From assembly GCA_965153355.1 (NCBI GenBank), contig OZ231127.1, positions 75,578,001 through 75,642,000 on the forward strand: a stretch of 64,000 nt of DNA, read 5' to 3'. The notes beneath the pieces are model-generated. The model did no database searches. It was not told the DNA's origin and worked only from the letters and a program-made list of their open reading frames with translations. A program made the position numbers and the translations under genes. Positions 53,761 to 63,694 of the stretch are shown here, in pieces; the first letter of the stretch is position 1; every line of letters starts with the position of its first letter. The DNA is from Flaccisagitta enflata (taxonomy: Eukaryota; Chaetognatha; Sagittoidea; Aphragmophora).

Positions 53761-54079
53761 TGTGAAGCGTTAGACTTGAGCAGAAAGTTGGCGTACAAAA
53801 ACAATGTAAAACCGAATTTTTACATCTTTCTCTGCTCAAATGTTAAAGAGAGCGAGACATGTAACAAGGGATTACAATACTATAGCAGGCAGAAGACAGA
53901 CATGTGCAAACAAACCAGTGGACAGATGAACAAACAAACAAAAAAACAAACAAACATAAACCTGAGCTGACAAACGAGAGAAAGAACTAATGAATACACT
54001 AATGAACAACAAACTAAATTTAACAAAACAACGATCAAATAATCAAACAAACCAACAAAAAATATGAATAAGCAAAATA

Positions 54080-54895
54080 AACAAGGCCAAGTTATGATCA
54101 ATATAACGGGTGGTCTTTTATATGGTAGCATTTAATCTTTTTGATATTACTTATACAATTTCTCCTAAGTAAAAAAATTTTTTTTAGCTACCTAGATATG
54201 ATCGTGGCCTACATGTTTCATTATGAACATTCTTTATGAGGATCAATATTTTTCATTCTATCTTAAAAAAACTGAATTGAATTAGGGACCACTTAAAGAA
54301 TTTTGCTTAAATATAACTAAAAATCAATGATTTTAACAAAATTTACTTATGAATGAAGATAGTTGAATAAAAGTGGGTCTTAGCAAACTATAAAAACTAT
54401 AACTTTTCAAGTAAGAAACCAAATGCACAGCTAAAACATTCATAATAACTAATTTTCACTTTCAGTTATAAACAAGCAATAATACTCCGAAAAAATTATT
54501 TTGGTTTATCATACATAATTTGAATTTGTATATCTTAATCATATATAAAAATTCAGTGATTCATTATTTCAAATTTTCACATAATAAATAATTAAGAACA
54601 GTTTTTCGTTTATTCAGATAAAGAGCTACCTTTTTCATGTCCACCCAGTACTGATTAAGAATGTATGAATGAACGTTATGAATGATTGAACGTTTTTGAT
54701 GAATGCATAAAAGGATCAATGAATGAATTGATTAATGAATCAATGACGGAATACAAATGAAAGTAAGGTGAGGTTACAGATGTGAAGACAGACGCGGTTT
54801 TGCGCGGTTTTGACGCTTGCATTATGGAACAACCGACCAACCAACCAAGGGACAGACATGATCTCTTGACTTTTATAGATGTGCGAGGACGCACA
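54080..54895 (-). mobile_element. HG element, ATGTGCG subfamily, with nested TA element
   Basis: The 5' hairpin (minus strand from 54895) is ATGTGCGTCCTCGCACAT, then CTATAAAAGTC and a CTGTCCCTTGGTTGGTTGG stretch. The terminus at 54080 is AACAAGGCCAAG. The perfect stem again differs from the other subfamilies. The TA-flanked element 54106-54648 interrupts the 3' region, and I cannot find the 3' arm. Confidence 0.65.
54106..54648. mobile_element. TA-flanked CGGGTGG element, copy 3
   Basis: 543 bp. Ends are ACGGGTGGTCTTTTATATGG and inverted TTTTTCATGTCCACCCAG, with TA at 54104-54105 and 54649-54650. Same interior as copies 1 and 2. Confidence 0.75.
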
Positions 54896-54897
54896 TA

Positions 54898-55520
54898 AAG
54901 TCGCCCAAGGGCAATATCTGGTCAGCGATACCCGTTGCCCTGCTGTGTATGTTGGTGATTGTAGGTGATGGGTAGCAGGGCAGCGGCCCCGAAGGGAACG
55001 ATGTCCTGTAGAACACAGGGGGACTTTCGTTCGTTTGTGCGTCCGTGCATCCGTGCATCCGTGCATCCATTCATCCATCCGTGTGAGTAGATTTGAGCCT
55101 CAAGGCTGGAATTTTAGCCTCAATGCTGGAATTTGGGCCTCGAAGCTGGGATTAGGGCTGCGAGGCAGGGATTTCGGCCTCGAGGCTGGGATTTAAGCCT
55201 CTAGGATGTGATTTGAGCCTCGGGGCTTGGATTTGAGCCTCGAGGCTGAGATTTGAGCCCTAAGGCGGGGATTTGAGCCGCAAGGCAGGGATTTGAGCCT
55301 CGAGGCAGGGATTTGAGCCTCAAGGCTGGGATTTTAGCCTTGAGGCTGGGATTTGAGCCTCGAGGCTGAGATTTGAGCTTCAAGGCTGGGATTTGAGCGT
55401 TGATGTTGGGATTTGAGCATAAGATTTGAGTCTCAAGGCCAGGGGGGACGCACGCACGCACGAACGAACAAAAGTCCCCCTGTGTTCTACAGGACATGGT
55501 CCCCTTCGGGGCCGCTGCCC
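54898..55520 (-). mobile_element. SL element E with GAGCCTCGAGGC satellite
   Basis: The long end (54898-55045) has GGTCAGCGATACCCGTTGCC, AGCAGGGCAGCGGCCCC, GAAGGG, CCTGTAGAACACAGG and a GTCCGTGCATCC array. The short end (55470-55520) has CCTGTGTTCTACAGG, CCCCTTCGGGGCCGCTGCCC. The cargo at 55085-55440 is a 21-23 bp satellite. It starts three bases after the HG element at 54080-54895. Confidence 0.75.
55085..55440. repeat. GATTTGAGCCTCGAGGCTGG satellite
   Basis: About 16 units. Each carries the short palindrome CCTCGAGG, so every unit can form its own hairpin. Confidence 0.9.
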
Positions 55521-55719
55521 AAAAAATCAGTCCGTTTGTGCAACGATGATTCCTGACTGCGTAACTGCGTGGAAGGAGTTTGCACAATATATGAGTGATA
55601 TATAGTGAAGATTGAAGAAACATAGCTTTTCAAACTAGTTTATCAATTATTGGATCCCGTGTAGGATCTCGCTATGGCAGTGCACAGCCCAAAACAGCGC
55701 TTGTAAAGCTGCGTTACGG

Positions 55720-55795
55720 CAGGACAGACCCTCTTATTGAGATACCAGGACATATCTAACAAGGCCGAGTAGGCCAACGATGTGTCCTCTTTGAT
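55720..55795 (-). mobile_element. Two adjoining HG ends, AGATGCG type
   Basis: AGACCCTCTTATTGAGATACC..ACATATCT is a decayed 5' hairpin ending near 55757. Immediately next is AACAAGGCCGAGTAGGCC and AACGATGTGTCCTC, the terminus, stem-loop and 3' arm of another copy. It is an end-to-end junction like that at 56191/56192. Confidence 0.5.
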
Positions 55796-56044
55796 TGAAT
55801 GCTTTTCATGAATGAATGTTAGGGATAGGGCCTGAGCCGGACTAAGCTGCCGCGGGGCCCTAGGCTTGAGAGCTACCACAAAGCCTCCCTAGCCCCCCCC
55901 CCCCCGTTTGCTCTCCCCCCCCATTGCTATCACTTCCTTTCCACGTTTCTAAAAACTAGCAGAGCTAAACAAGAAAGGCATTCATCTTTCTAAGCTGATG
56001 AACCTAATTGAAAAAAAAAAGTCAAATGTTTAATTAAAGTTTTT

Positions 56045-56191
56045 AGTCGCGGACACGCAACTCTACACCTTGCCGTATTGGTCGGTCGGTACGTTGGTAC
56101 GTTGGTTACGAATTTTGTTGAATTTTGAGCGGTTTTCTAACCGCTCCTGCCCAACCATCCACGACTGGATTGCCGTGTATCCAGCCTTGTT
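56045..56191 (+). mobile_element. HG element, AGTCGCGGACA subfamily
   Basis: The hairpin AGTCGCGGACACGCAACT follows a T run. A GGTCGGTCGGTACG array, CCGCTCCTGCCC, the arm TCCACGACT, GCCGTGTATCCAGC and CTTGTT complete it. It ends exactly where the next copy starts. Confidence 0.75.
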
Positions 56192-56389
56192 AGTCGTGTG
56201 CATGCGACTCTACAACCCGCTTTGTCCATCAGTCGGTCGGTTGGTCGGTTGGTCGGTCGGTCACGTTTTACTTTTTTTTATGATTTTATTTTTTTTACCC
56301 CACTGCTAGTGCGTAAATGGTCTAGTGACCTCAAATATGGCCTTGTCCCACCTGCACGCGACTTCGGTAGCTGTGTATCCGGCCTTGTT
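56192..56389 (+). mobile_element. HG element, AGTCGTGTGCA variant
   Basis: Begins AGTCGTGTGCATGCGACT directly after CTTGTT of the previous copy. It has CTCTACAACCCGCTTTGTCC, a GGTTGGTCGGTTGGTCGG array, the arm GCACGCGACT, GCTGTGTATCCGGC and CTTGTT. Confidence 0.8.
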
Positions 56390-56439
56390 TAATAGAAAAT
56401 CAAAACAAAAGCAAACAAAAAAAAAAAAGTTTTTCTTTT

Positions 56440-56810
56440 TTTCTTTCCTTCTAACTTCATTCTTTCTTTCTTTTCTTCATTTCAACTTCATTCATTCTTT
56501 CTTATTTTTTTTCAACGTCATTCATTCATTCTTTCTTTCTTTTCAACTTTAATCTTTCTTTCTTTCTTTTCAACTTCATTCTTTAATCTTTCTTTCTTTC
56601 TTTTCAACTTCCTTCTTTCTTTCTTTCTTTCTTTCTTTTCAACGTCATACTTTCTTTCTTTCTTTTCAACTTCATTCTTTCTTTCTTTCTTTCTTTCTTT
56701 CTTTTTAACTTCTTTCTTTCTTTTTAACTTCTTTCTTCCTTTTCAACTTCTTTCTTTCTTTTCAACTTCTTTCTTTCTTTCTTTCTTTCATTCTTTCTTT
56801 CTTTTCAATT

Positions 56811-56878
<68 letters not shown>

Positions 56879-56935
56879 TCATTCTTTCTTTTTCCTTTCT
56901 CTTTCTTTTTTTTCGTTTTTCTTCTCCCTTTTTCT
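56440..56935. repeat. (CTTT)n tract with TTTTCAACTT blocks
   Basis: CTTT runs punctuated by TTTTCAACTTCATTC about every 25-45 bases, giving a loose higher-order pattern, and ending in a pure run at 56815-56880. Confidence 0.9.
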
Positions 56936-57724
56936 TCTTCGCTTTTTTCCAAAGGCTGTACCGCGGGGCTCCCCCTTACCGTGGGGCCGAAAAGCCAAAT
57001 GGGTAGTCCGGCTCAGGATAGGGCTAGTGTTAGGGCTAGGGGAGGATTGGGTTTCATGTATTACTGCCGGTATATGCTCAAATAAAAGCTTTGTCCAAGC
57101 GGGATATTCGAGAAACAAGGCCAACACTTATAAGTTGCGTGCGAGACTTACAGAATTACTTGGCAAGACTTAGAATGACTTAGTATCACGCATTTAATAT
57201 GACATCGTACAAGTATTTGAGCAGGGCCGGTCTCTGAGACCACCTGAATATGATCGGGATGTGTCTTCTGAAGGCCGGAAAACTTTCGGCAAAAAAATTT
57301 CGCTCAGGAAAATTTGTCCAACCTCTACTGCTCCACAGAGAAGAATGTCATATTTCACACTCATTTTTCATCAAAACTTGCGGAAATTTTTAAATCTTCA
57401 TAAAATCATAATTCCTGTCTTAGTTGCAGTAAAACTTTGGGATAGGGCTCATCCGACGCGTATTGTTTAGTGGTTTTTTTTTGTTAAAAATTTCAGTTCA
57501 ATTGGTCAAGTGGTTGTAGAGGAAATCGAATTTCTTTTCAAAAAAGGCAACTTGATTTTACTCATTTTTTTTCCTGACACGGTTTATAGCAATTCCGTAT
57601 ACGCACATGTACGCAAGATATGGCTCCCATCGCTAAGATACATCCAAATTATGATGCATTGGCAAATGCTAAGATCTGCCAAAATATGTCAATTTCAGCC
57701 AATTCCTTTCAAATTCGGCCAGTT

Positions 57725-57955
57725 TCTGCCTAACTTTGCCCAAAACCCAGTCTTGAGGCCCAAATCTTAGCCTTGAGGTCCAAATCCCAGCCTTTTGGCC
57801 TTAATCTTGGCCTTCAAACCTAAATACCATCTTTGAGGCCAAACTTTGAGGCTAATTACCTAGCCTTGAGTCCCTGATAATAGCCTTTAGGCTCAAATTC
57901 CACCCTTGACACCCAAATCCCAGTCTTGAGCCCCAAATCCCCAAAACTTATTAAG
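57725..57955. repeat. CTTGAGGCCCAAATC satellite
   Basis: About 11 imperfect units of 20-24 bp in the SL cargo family. It is followed by GGTCATTGGCCCCTTCGGG, a short-end-like fragment at 57970-57990. Confidence 0.75.
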
Positions 57956-57989
57956 CATAGGTCATTGGCCCCTTCGGGAATGCAGGACT

Positions 57990-58870
57990 GTGGGCTGCAT
58001 TGTGCGCTAGGTGGCTCATTGGGGATTAACATTATATCTTTTCCATTACATTGTTCCTTATGAAATATACAGAGTGAAAAGCATTTTTCTGCATATTTTC
58101 AAATGTTATGAAACTATTTATATTTCTATTTGATTAAGAGCTTTATGAGCATAGAGTACAAAAGAAGAGAAATTTGAGAAAATAAAGTAAAAAATACTGC
58201 TAAACTCTCTTACAGTTAGTATTCAAATTGTCTAATGTTTTGACCAAATCAATTAAATTTTTGTCATTGTTCAATAAGATTCCTTGATAATGTGCTAAAA
58301 AAAAATCATTTTTTTGCTCATTTAGCTCATTTTGCTCATTTTTCTTCCAATCAAGTATAGATTTTTACTTTTATCCACATTATTACTTGTCCATTTTAGG
58401 ACAAGAAAATCGCAATTTGGACGTAAAAGGCCCGCCTGAGCCATAGCATTCTGGATTCAAGACCCCTTGAAATACATTTTGGCATAGGTGGCTCATTGTG
58501 CGTCCTTGTGCGTTTTTTTAATATTTATAGGGTAATAAAAGCATGCAAATTAGGTCAAATATGCAGTAATAGTAGACTAATTTAATAGTGCTAAAAATGT
58601 AAAAAATAATGATTTTTTAAATTTTTTCAAACATTTAAACATTAATGAAAGAATTCAATCAAATGTTGAAGATATCATGAGCTTTTTGTAATCTTAACAG
58701 ATAATCCAAAAAATTCATTGATCTTCTTGAAATTTAGCATTTTTCATAGTAATGTCCATTTAGGTCGCCTTTTTTAACACTAAATTGCCATAAAACCTGT
58801 CATATTGACCGGTAATGTATGCTCAAATGCTACCATGACCATTCTACATAGTTTGAGCCATATAGCAGAG
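57990..58870. other. AT-rich interior, no gene recognised
   Basis: GGTGGCTCATTG occurs at 58010 and 58490, in otherwise unremarkable DNA. Confidence 0.4.
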
Positions 58871-58879
58871 ATGAAAATT

Positions 58880-59005
58880 TTCATTCCTGTGTCTTACAGG
58901 ACATCGGCCCTTTGTCCTGCTCTCACTTCACTACTTCACTTGACCACTCGGAGCAGGGCATTTTGTATCACTGACCATGTGCGATCCTTGGACAACTTGT
59001 TTTGC
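58880..59005 (+). mobile_element. SL element long end
   Basis: ATTCCTGTGTCTTACAGG, ACATCGGCCCTTTGTCCTGC, GAGCAGGGCATTTTGTATC, CTGACCATGTGCGATCCTTGG and ACAACTTGTT. The GGGGCC arm is deleted. Confidence 0.6.
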
Positions 59006-59227
59006 TTATACGCAGATGTGTGCGCGGAACGTTGATAAAGGCTGACATGACTTCTTTTTTCTCAAATCAGAAGTGTCGCTGCTCATGGAAAAGTTCATAG
59101 AAGGCCCTATCATTGGCTTTCTAAATGACTTTGGGTTTGAATCACCTTAAGTCGCATCTTATCCCCTTGCTGAATTTAATTGCCTGAATTTGATTGAAAT
59201 TGATAATTTAACTAAATCAAAAGTACC

Positions 59228-60430
59228 AGTAATGGCGGCTATCGCCGCGAGGAAAAAGTCATAAGCATTGGTCACTTTTCACCATGCTTTCGTCTTCAGT
59301 CACTGAAATTTTTGTATTTGTTAGATTAAATCAAGAGCAATTGTATGTATTGAATGCACAGAAAATCAGATAAGAATAGGACTGAGCCAAATGAGCTTGA
59401 TGAGCTAAAATACTCAAAATCACTCACCCAAATGACCAATCATGCTCACAGATATGTTCGCGTATTTGCATGCTCAGACATGTATTAAAACATTTATGCC
59501 ATCTAAAATTAGAAAAAAAGACTGAGCTAAATGAGCTAATTGAGCTAGAATACTGAAAAACACCCTCACAGATGAACAGCCATGCTTACTGACATGTTTT
59601 GTTGCATTTGCATGCTAACCTTGGGGAAATAAAAAATGGCGGATTTTTAAAAACTTTAAAACCTTTCTTTTGAACCTTAACGTAAGAAAAATGGATTAAA
59701 ATTGGTGATGCCCGTAAAGCCCTTCAAAAGATCTGTCATTTGAGTCGTTTCTGGCATTCCTAGCTTTATTCGTTTAGAAATGGCATAAGTTAGAAGAAAA
59801 ATATCACCGATTGGAAGAAGGGCAAATATCGTCTTTTTTTCTATTAGTAATTTTGGTCTCAACGTTTTTCTTAATAATGCAATTCAGAATTGTCACAGCT
59901 ACTTGATATCCATGAGCAAATTACAGAGCTTCGAATTTTCTTCAAAATGGCCCCAAGAACGAATTTTTTACTCAATGCGTTTAGTTTCTATGTTATAACA
60001 AACAAAAACATACAGGTCCTGTAGTGAATTCTCAAATTCCTGACAACCTGTCTTCATCCCAATGCCATTTCTAAACGGATAAAGTTAGGACAACCAGCAA
60101 CGTCTCATTTGAAACATCTTTCGCAGAGCTTCAAAATGGTCACCGATTTTTTACAGTTTTTCTCAATTTAAAGTAGATAAGATTAGTTTTCCAAAATCCG
60201 CCATTTTTTATTTCCCCAAGGTTAAGACAAGTATCAAATTCTCTATTCATTTTTCCGATTTAACATAAGAAAAAAATTGAGCTAAATGAGCTAGAATTCT
60301 CAAAAGCACCCTCAACGATGGGCAGCTACACTCAGGAACATGATTTTTTGTATTTGTATGCTCAAACAAACATCAATCCACTTCTTTATTGATCATACAC
60401 AAAATCGTAAAAAATTGAATAACAATTCTA
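59228..60430 (-). mobile_element. R-family element, copy 4 (inverted, interrupted)
   Basis: TACCAGTAATGGCGG at the left is the reversed R terminus, followed by the GCGGCTATCGCCGC stem-loop and AGGAAAAAGTCATAAGC. Repeats with GAGCTAAATGAGCTA run to 59615 and resume at 60226-60400. The 5' third, including the hairpin, is missing. The TTAA-target element 59619-60221 sits within a repeat unit. Confidence 0.7.
59619..60221. mobile_element. TTAA-flanked inverted-repeat element, copy 2
   Basis: 603 bp. Ends are CCTTGGGGAAATAAAAAATG and the exact inverse, GGCGGAT continuing inward. The right flank is TTAA (60222-60225) and the left is CTAA (59615-59618). The same spot in uninterrupted R copies reads GCATGCTTAA on this strand (5184-5193 inverted), so TTAA was the target. 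The piggyBac-like assignment rests on the target and the CC termini. Confidence 0.8.
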
Positions 60431-60998
60431 TTACTCTTACTTCTTACGTTCTATTACTCTGACTTTTTGCGTCATTTTGCGCCATCTGGCGTCATTCAAA
60501 CTCATTTTGGACCTTAGATATGAATTCTACATCAAAAATTATGTCACTTTTCGATTTCGGACACAGATTTTTGCCACAGAAAAATGCGCTTTTGCAGGGA
60601 TATTAAAGGAGTTCACTTAAGATTTATGTAAAAAAAAGAGTGTGAAGATCATGACATTCTTATCTGTGGAGCAATAGAGGTTGGATGAATTTTCCTGAGC
60701 GGGATTTTTTTGCGGAAAGTTTTCCGACCTTCAGAAGACACATCCAGATCATATTGAGGCGGTTTCAGAGAACGGCCCTGCTCAAATACTTGAACGACGT
60801 CATATGAAATGCGTGGTATACTCTAAAATGACTTAAAATAAGTTAAAGGAATAAAATTGATAAAAAAAGTAAAAGTGTGAAGGACCGACGGACCGACGGA
60901 CCGACCGACCTAGGGACGGATGGACAAAGCGGGGTGTAGAGTCGCGTGCACACGACTAAAAAAAAGATGTCAAAGTTCGCTTCAGTATATCCGTGATT

Positions 60999-61560
60999 AG
61001 ATGAGTGCTTGCATCTCTATAAGAAGTGGTGTCCCTTGGTAGGTCTGTCCGTCCGTAACGCGAAAATTTCTAAACCCGATTTTTAAGGTTTTCTCTGCAT
61101 TTCTCTTCATGTTTCTTATATCTCTTATATCTCTTTCGTCTCTTATGTCTCTTATGTCTCTTATGTCTCTTATGTCTCTTATGTCTCTTTTGTCTCTTTC
61201 GTCTCTTTCGTCTCTTTTGTCTCTTTTGTCTCTTTTGTCTCTTTTGTCTCTTTCGTCTCTTTCATCTCTTTTGTCTCGTTTGTCTCTTTTGTCTCTTTTG
61301 TCTCTTTTGTCTCTGTCATCTCTTTTGTCTCTTTTGTCTCTTTTGTCTCTTTGGTCTATTTTGTCTCTTATGTCTCTTATGTCTCTTATGTCTCTTATGT
61401 CTCTCATTTCTCTTATTTCTCTTTTGTCTCTTTTGTCTCTTTTGACTCTTATGTCTCTCATGTCTCTTCATGTCTCTTCATGTCTCTCCATATCTCTCCA
61501 TGTCTCGTGTTTGGGGCGTGAGGGGGGTGGGGAGGCATGGGCGGGGAGGTGTGGGGGGGG
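60999..61560 (+). mobile_element. HG element, AGATGCG subfamily, second copy of a satellite cargo
   Basis: The 5' part has a decayed hairpin (AGATGAGTGCTTGCATCT), CTCTATAAGAAG, GGTCTGTCCGTCC and AACGCGAAAATTTCTAAACC. Then TATGTCTCTT and TTTGTCTCTT satellite units (61110-61500) lead into a G-rich tract, GGGGCGTGAGGGGGGTGGGG. The order is that of 37323-38339 reversed. The 3' arm and terminus are missing. Confidence 0.75.
61110..61500. repeat. TATGTCTCTT satellite
   Basis: 9-bp GTCTCTTAT/GTCTCTTTT units, reverse complement of the 37735-38200 array. Longer homogeneous runs of the GTCTCTTTT variant occur here than there. Confidence 0.9.
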
Positions 61561-61757
61561 GGACTAAAAGACTAAAAGACTAAAAGACCAAAAAACTAAA
61601 TGTAATGGTCTTGAAACAACTTACAATGACTTAGATAACTTAAAATGACTTAAAATGATGTAAAACCAAAAAAAAAGCTAACAAAAGCTAAGCGTGATGG
61701 ACAAACCGACCGACCGACCGACCGACAGAGCGGGTCATAATCGCGTGCACGCGACTA
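61560..61757 (-). mobile_element. HG element, 5' half
   Basis: Hairpin region ATCGCGTGCACGCGACT at 61741-61757, preceded by a GACCGACCGACCGACCGACAG array. Inward are CTTAAAATGACTT repeats and a GACTAAAAGACTAAAAG tract. The 3' end is not found, because the satellite cargo of the preceding element directly abuts. Confidence 0.6.
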
Positions 61758-61769
61758 AAAAAGGAAATG

Positions 61770-61925
61770 ACGTAAAAGACGCGTGCGGGTGAACAGGTCC
61801 GTGTTTGAGATCACTAGGGCATTACAGCAGGCCAAAGACCGCAAAAAATATAAAGAATAAGATATGACTGTCATGACTGACCAACAAACTGACCGACCAA
61901 CGGGCAGACATAGCCCTTTTCGAAA
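61770..61925 (-). mobile_element. HG element, strongly diverged
   Basis: GCGTGCGGGTGAACAGGTCC, GAGATCACTAGGGCATTA and a GACCAACAAACTGACCGACC array are recognisable on the minus strand. Both termini are lost. Confidence 0.4.
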
Positions 61926-62019
61926 AAAAAATCCAATATTAACAATTTTAACTCTTATTCTGCATACAAAATTTACTGAGCACGTAAAAAATAATTTTTG
62001 ACAGCGTATTTGAATTCCT

Positions 62020-62470
62020 GATGTAATTTCCTTTCATTTGATAGGTTGTACTGTATATTTTCATAAAAAGATAAAGTTTTTAATTCTTTTAGCTGCCGTT
62101 CAAAATTAGTAACGGTGGCTAAAATAATGGGAGAAAATGAATGATTCTCTGCACGATTTTGTTTTTCTTTCCGAATCCTCCGCCAGAGCGAGCTTTTATT
62201 CGAATAGCTTCAGGCCGTAATACATAAAACCAGCCAACCCTTAGCCCTAAAGCTAACCCTGTCTCTAACCCTAACCCTAAAACTATCCCCAACTTGGGGC
62301 CCAAGCCTAACCCTAACCCTAAACCCACCCCTGACCCTAATTTTAAAAAAAAAACGCTAAAAAAGTCTTAAAAACAAAAGATCACAGATGAATGTACAAT
62401 TGTACCAAATAATAAAACTATTTCTCTCTATGAAAATATATGGTGCGATGTGTCAAATGAAGCGAAGATG
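62020..62470. mobile_element. Relic of the Chapaev-like foldback, interrupted
   Basis: TTTCATTTGATAGGTTGTAC and GCCGTT..AGTAACGGTGGCT match the arm and centre of the element at 18920-19534. The right arm resumes only at about 62440 (GGTGCGATGTGTCAAATGA). Between them is unrelated DNA including CCCTAA-like repeats. Outer ends are not visible. Confidence 0.5.
62225..62340. repeat. Interstitial CCCTAA-like repeats
   Basis: CTAACCCTAACCCTAAAAC and CTAACCCTAACCCTAAACCC with degenerate neighbours, all reading CCCTAA on the plus strand. This is the animal telomere motif (TTAGGG), but short and impure, so it is an internal site, not a chromosome end. Confidence 0.7.
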
Positions 62471-62807
62471 CATCAAAAAGACAAAAAAAATGTGACTTTT
62501 TGGCGAAACCGAGGTTTGAAATCAGACTCGTTATCATCATCATTACCCTCCAAAAATTTGTCACCATTTCGAAACAAACATGGATCAATATGCAGATTTG
62601 AAGATTATGCTTAATTCTATCTAAGAGAATCCCAAGAAAACTGTCAAAGGTCCTCGCTGTCTGTGGGTGCCTTCGTCTGTCTGTCCGTTGTTCAGTGGGA
62701 CCGTTATGCCTGTGCATAAAAACAATGTTCTCGGCACTTTCAGCAGCGGGTATATATAAGATTTCTTTCCGACCTTCAGTCCCTAGAACTTACTGTTAGG
62801 ACGCATT

Positions 62808-62901
<94 letters not shown>
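62808..62901. repeat. (CT)n microsatellite
   Basis: An uninterrupted CT tract of about 93 bases. Confidence 0.95.
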
Positions 62902-62902
<1 letters not shown>

Positions 62903-62904
62903 CA

Positions 62905-63590
62905 CTCGCATACAAGCATGTACAAGTGCGGGACCGATTGCACGCAACAGATTAGCCTCATGCGACAAAAGAATCAAGCGGACTGAACGAAGCATCAAAA
63001 TGACGTAGGCGCTAGACTGATAGGTTAGGTTGAATCAATAAATTTGCCATTTAATGAGAAAGATTACAAGAGCATCTGACGAGTTTCAAATTCAGAGTTC
63101 AGAAATTAAAAAAAATATGAAAAAATCAAACGGAAAAACGGCTTCCCGTAATCGAATAAAAACGATGTCAACATAATCAGGAGGGGATTGCGAACTCATA
63201 GAGGTACTATCATGATTTGTGGCCACTTTCATAGGTAAAAAAATAAGTGTGCGTTGGTCCGTCCGTTGGTTGATCCTTAACCATCGAGTCGGAAGCTTGA
63301 AACCACGCACTTCCGCCAGTGTCCCCCTCCCCCTTTCCACTCGCGATGACATTTGTTCTATCAGCTAGTTATCCGCTCTGGGGGAGTCGGTATCAACCAA
63401 TTTTCGAAATGCTACTCGGACACATGACCCAAGTGTGCAGTTGCAGTATTCAGTGTGCAATTACTCTACCCTTCATGGAGACCTATCATCCCATGATATA
63501 TATTTTCTTTGAAGATGAAGTCCAACTTCCTTTAATCACTAAGATAAGCCCTTGAACTATTCTTAGCAAAAGGGGTCCATGTCCCACCCA
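62905..63590. other. No gene recognised
   Basis: Mixed DNA with a GTGCGTTGGTCCGTCCGTTGG fragment at 63249-63269 that may be an HG array remnant. A 78-codon frame at 63319-63555 has no recognisable domain. Confidence 0.4.
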
Positions 63591-63651
63591 GGGCCGTATG
63601 GCAAGGGGCCGCCAGGGCCGCCATGGCGGCACAGTGTCGGGACACACATCC

Positions 63652-63690
<39 letters not shown>
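63590..63690. repeat. CAGGGCCG-rich palindromic patch and (GA)n
   Basis: CAGGGCCGTATGG and CCAGGGCCGCCATGGCGG precede about 35 bases of GA. The first could be a hAT-like end whose partner lies outside the window. Confidence 0.5.
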
Positions 63691-63691
<1 letters not shown>

Positions 63692-63694
63692 GCG

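Larger units (their letters stand above)
57176..60826. mobile_element. Element with ~185-bp inverted ends containing CAGGGCCG
   Basis: The left end (57176-57360) has CACGCATTT, CAAGTATTTGAGCAGGGCCG, TCTTCTGAAGG and GCTCAGGAAAATT. It is mirrored by 60645-60826. CAGGGCCG is a hAT-like terminal motif, but it lies about 40 bases inside. No transposase is recognised between the arms. The interior is a patchwork of satellite, an SL fragment, and an inverted R copy with its own insert. Confidence 0.7.
57114..60957 (-). mobile_element. HG element, outer shell of a five-deep nest
   Basis: The terminus AACAAGGCC at 57114 is followed by AACACTTATAAGTTGCGTGC (stem-loop and 3' arm). The 5' end at 60940-60957 is the hairpin AGTCGTGTGCACGCGACT (minus strand), preceded by a GACCGACGGACCGACCGACC array. 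Short AAATGACTTAGAATGACTT repeats lie just inside both ends. The 3.6-kb inverted-repeat element fills the middle. Confidence 0.7.

Noticed and set aside
57216-60782. Complete hAT transposon starting at CAGGGCCG
   Set aside because: The mirrored sequence continues about 40 bases beyond CAGGGCCG on both sides with no 8-bp direct repeat, so the motif is internal.
62225-62340. Chromosome end
   Set aside because: Repeats are short, impure and followed by more than 1.6 kb of ordinary DNA.
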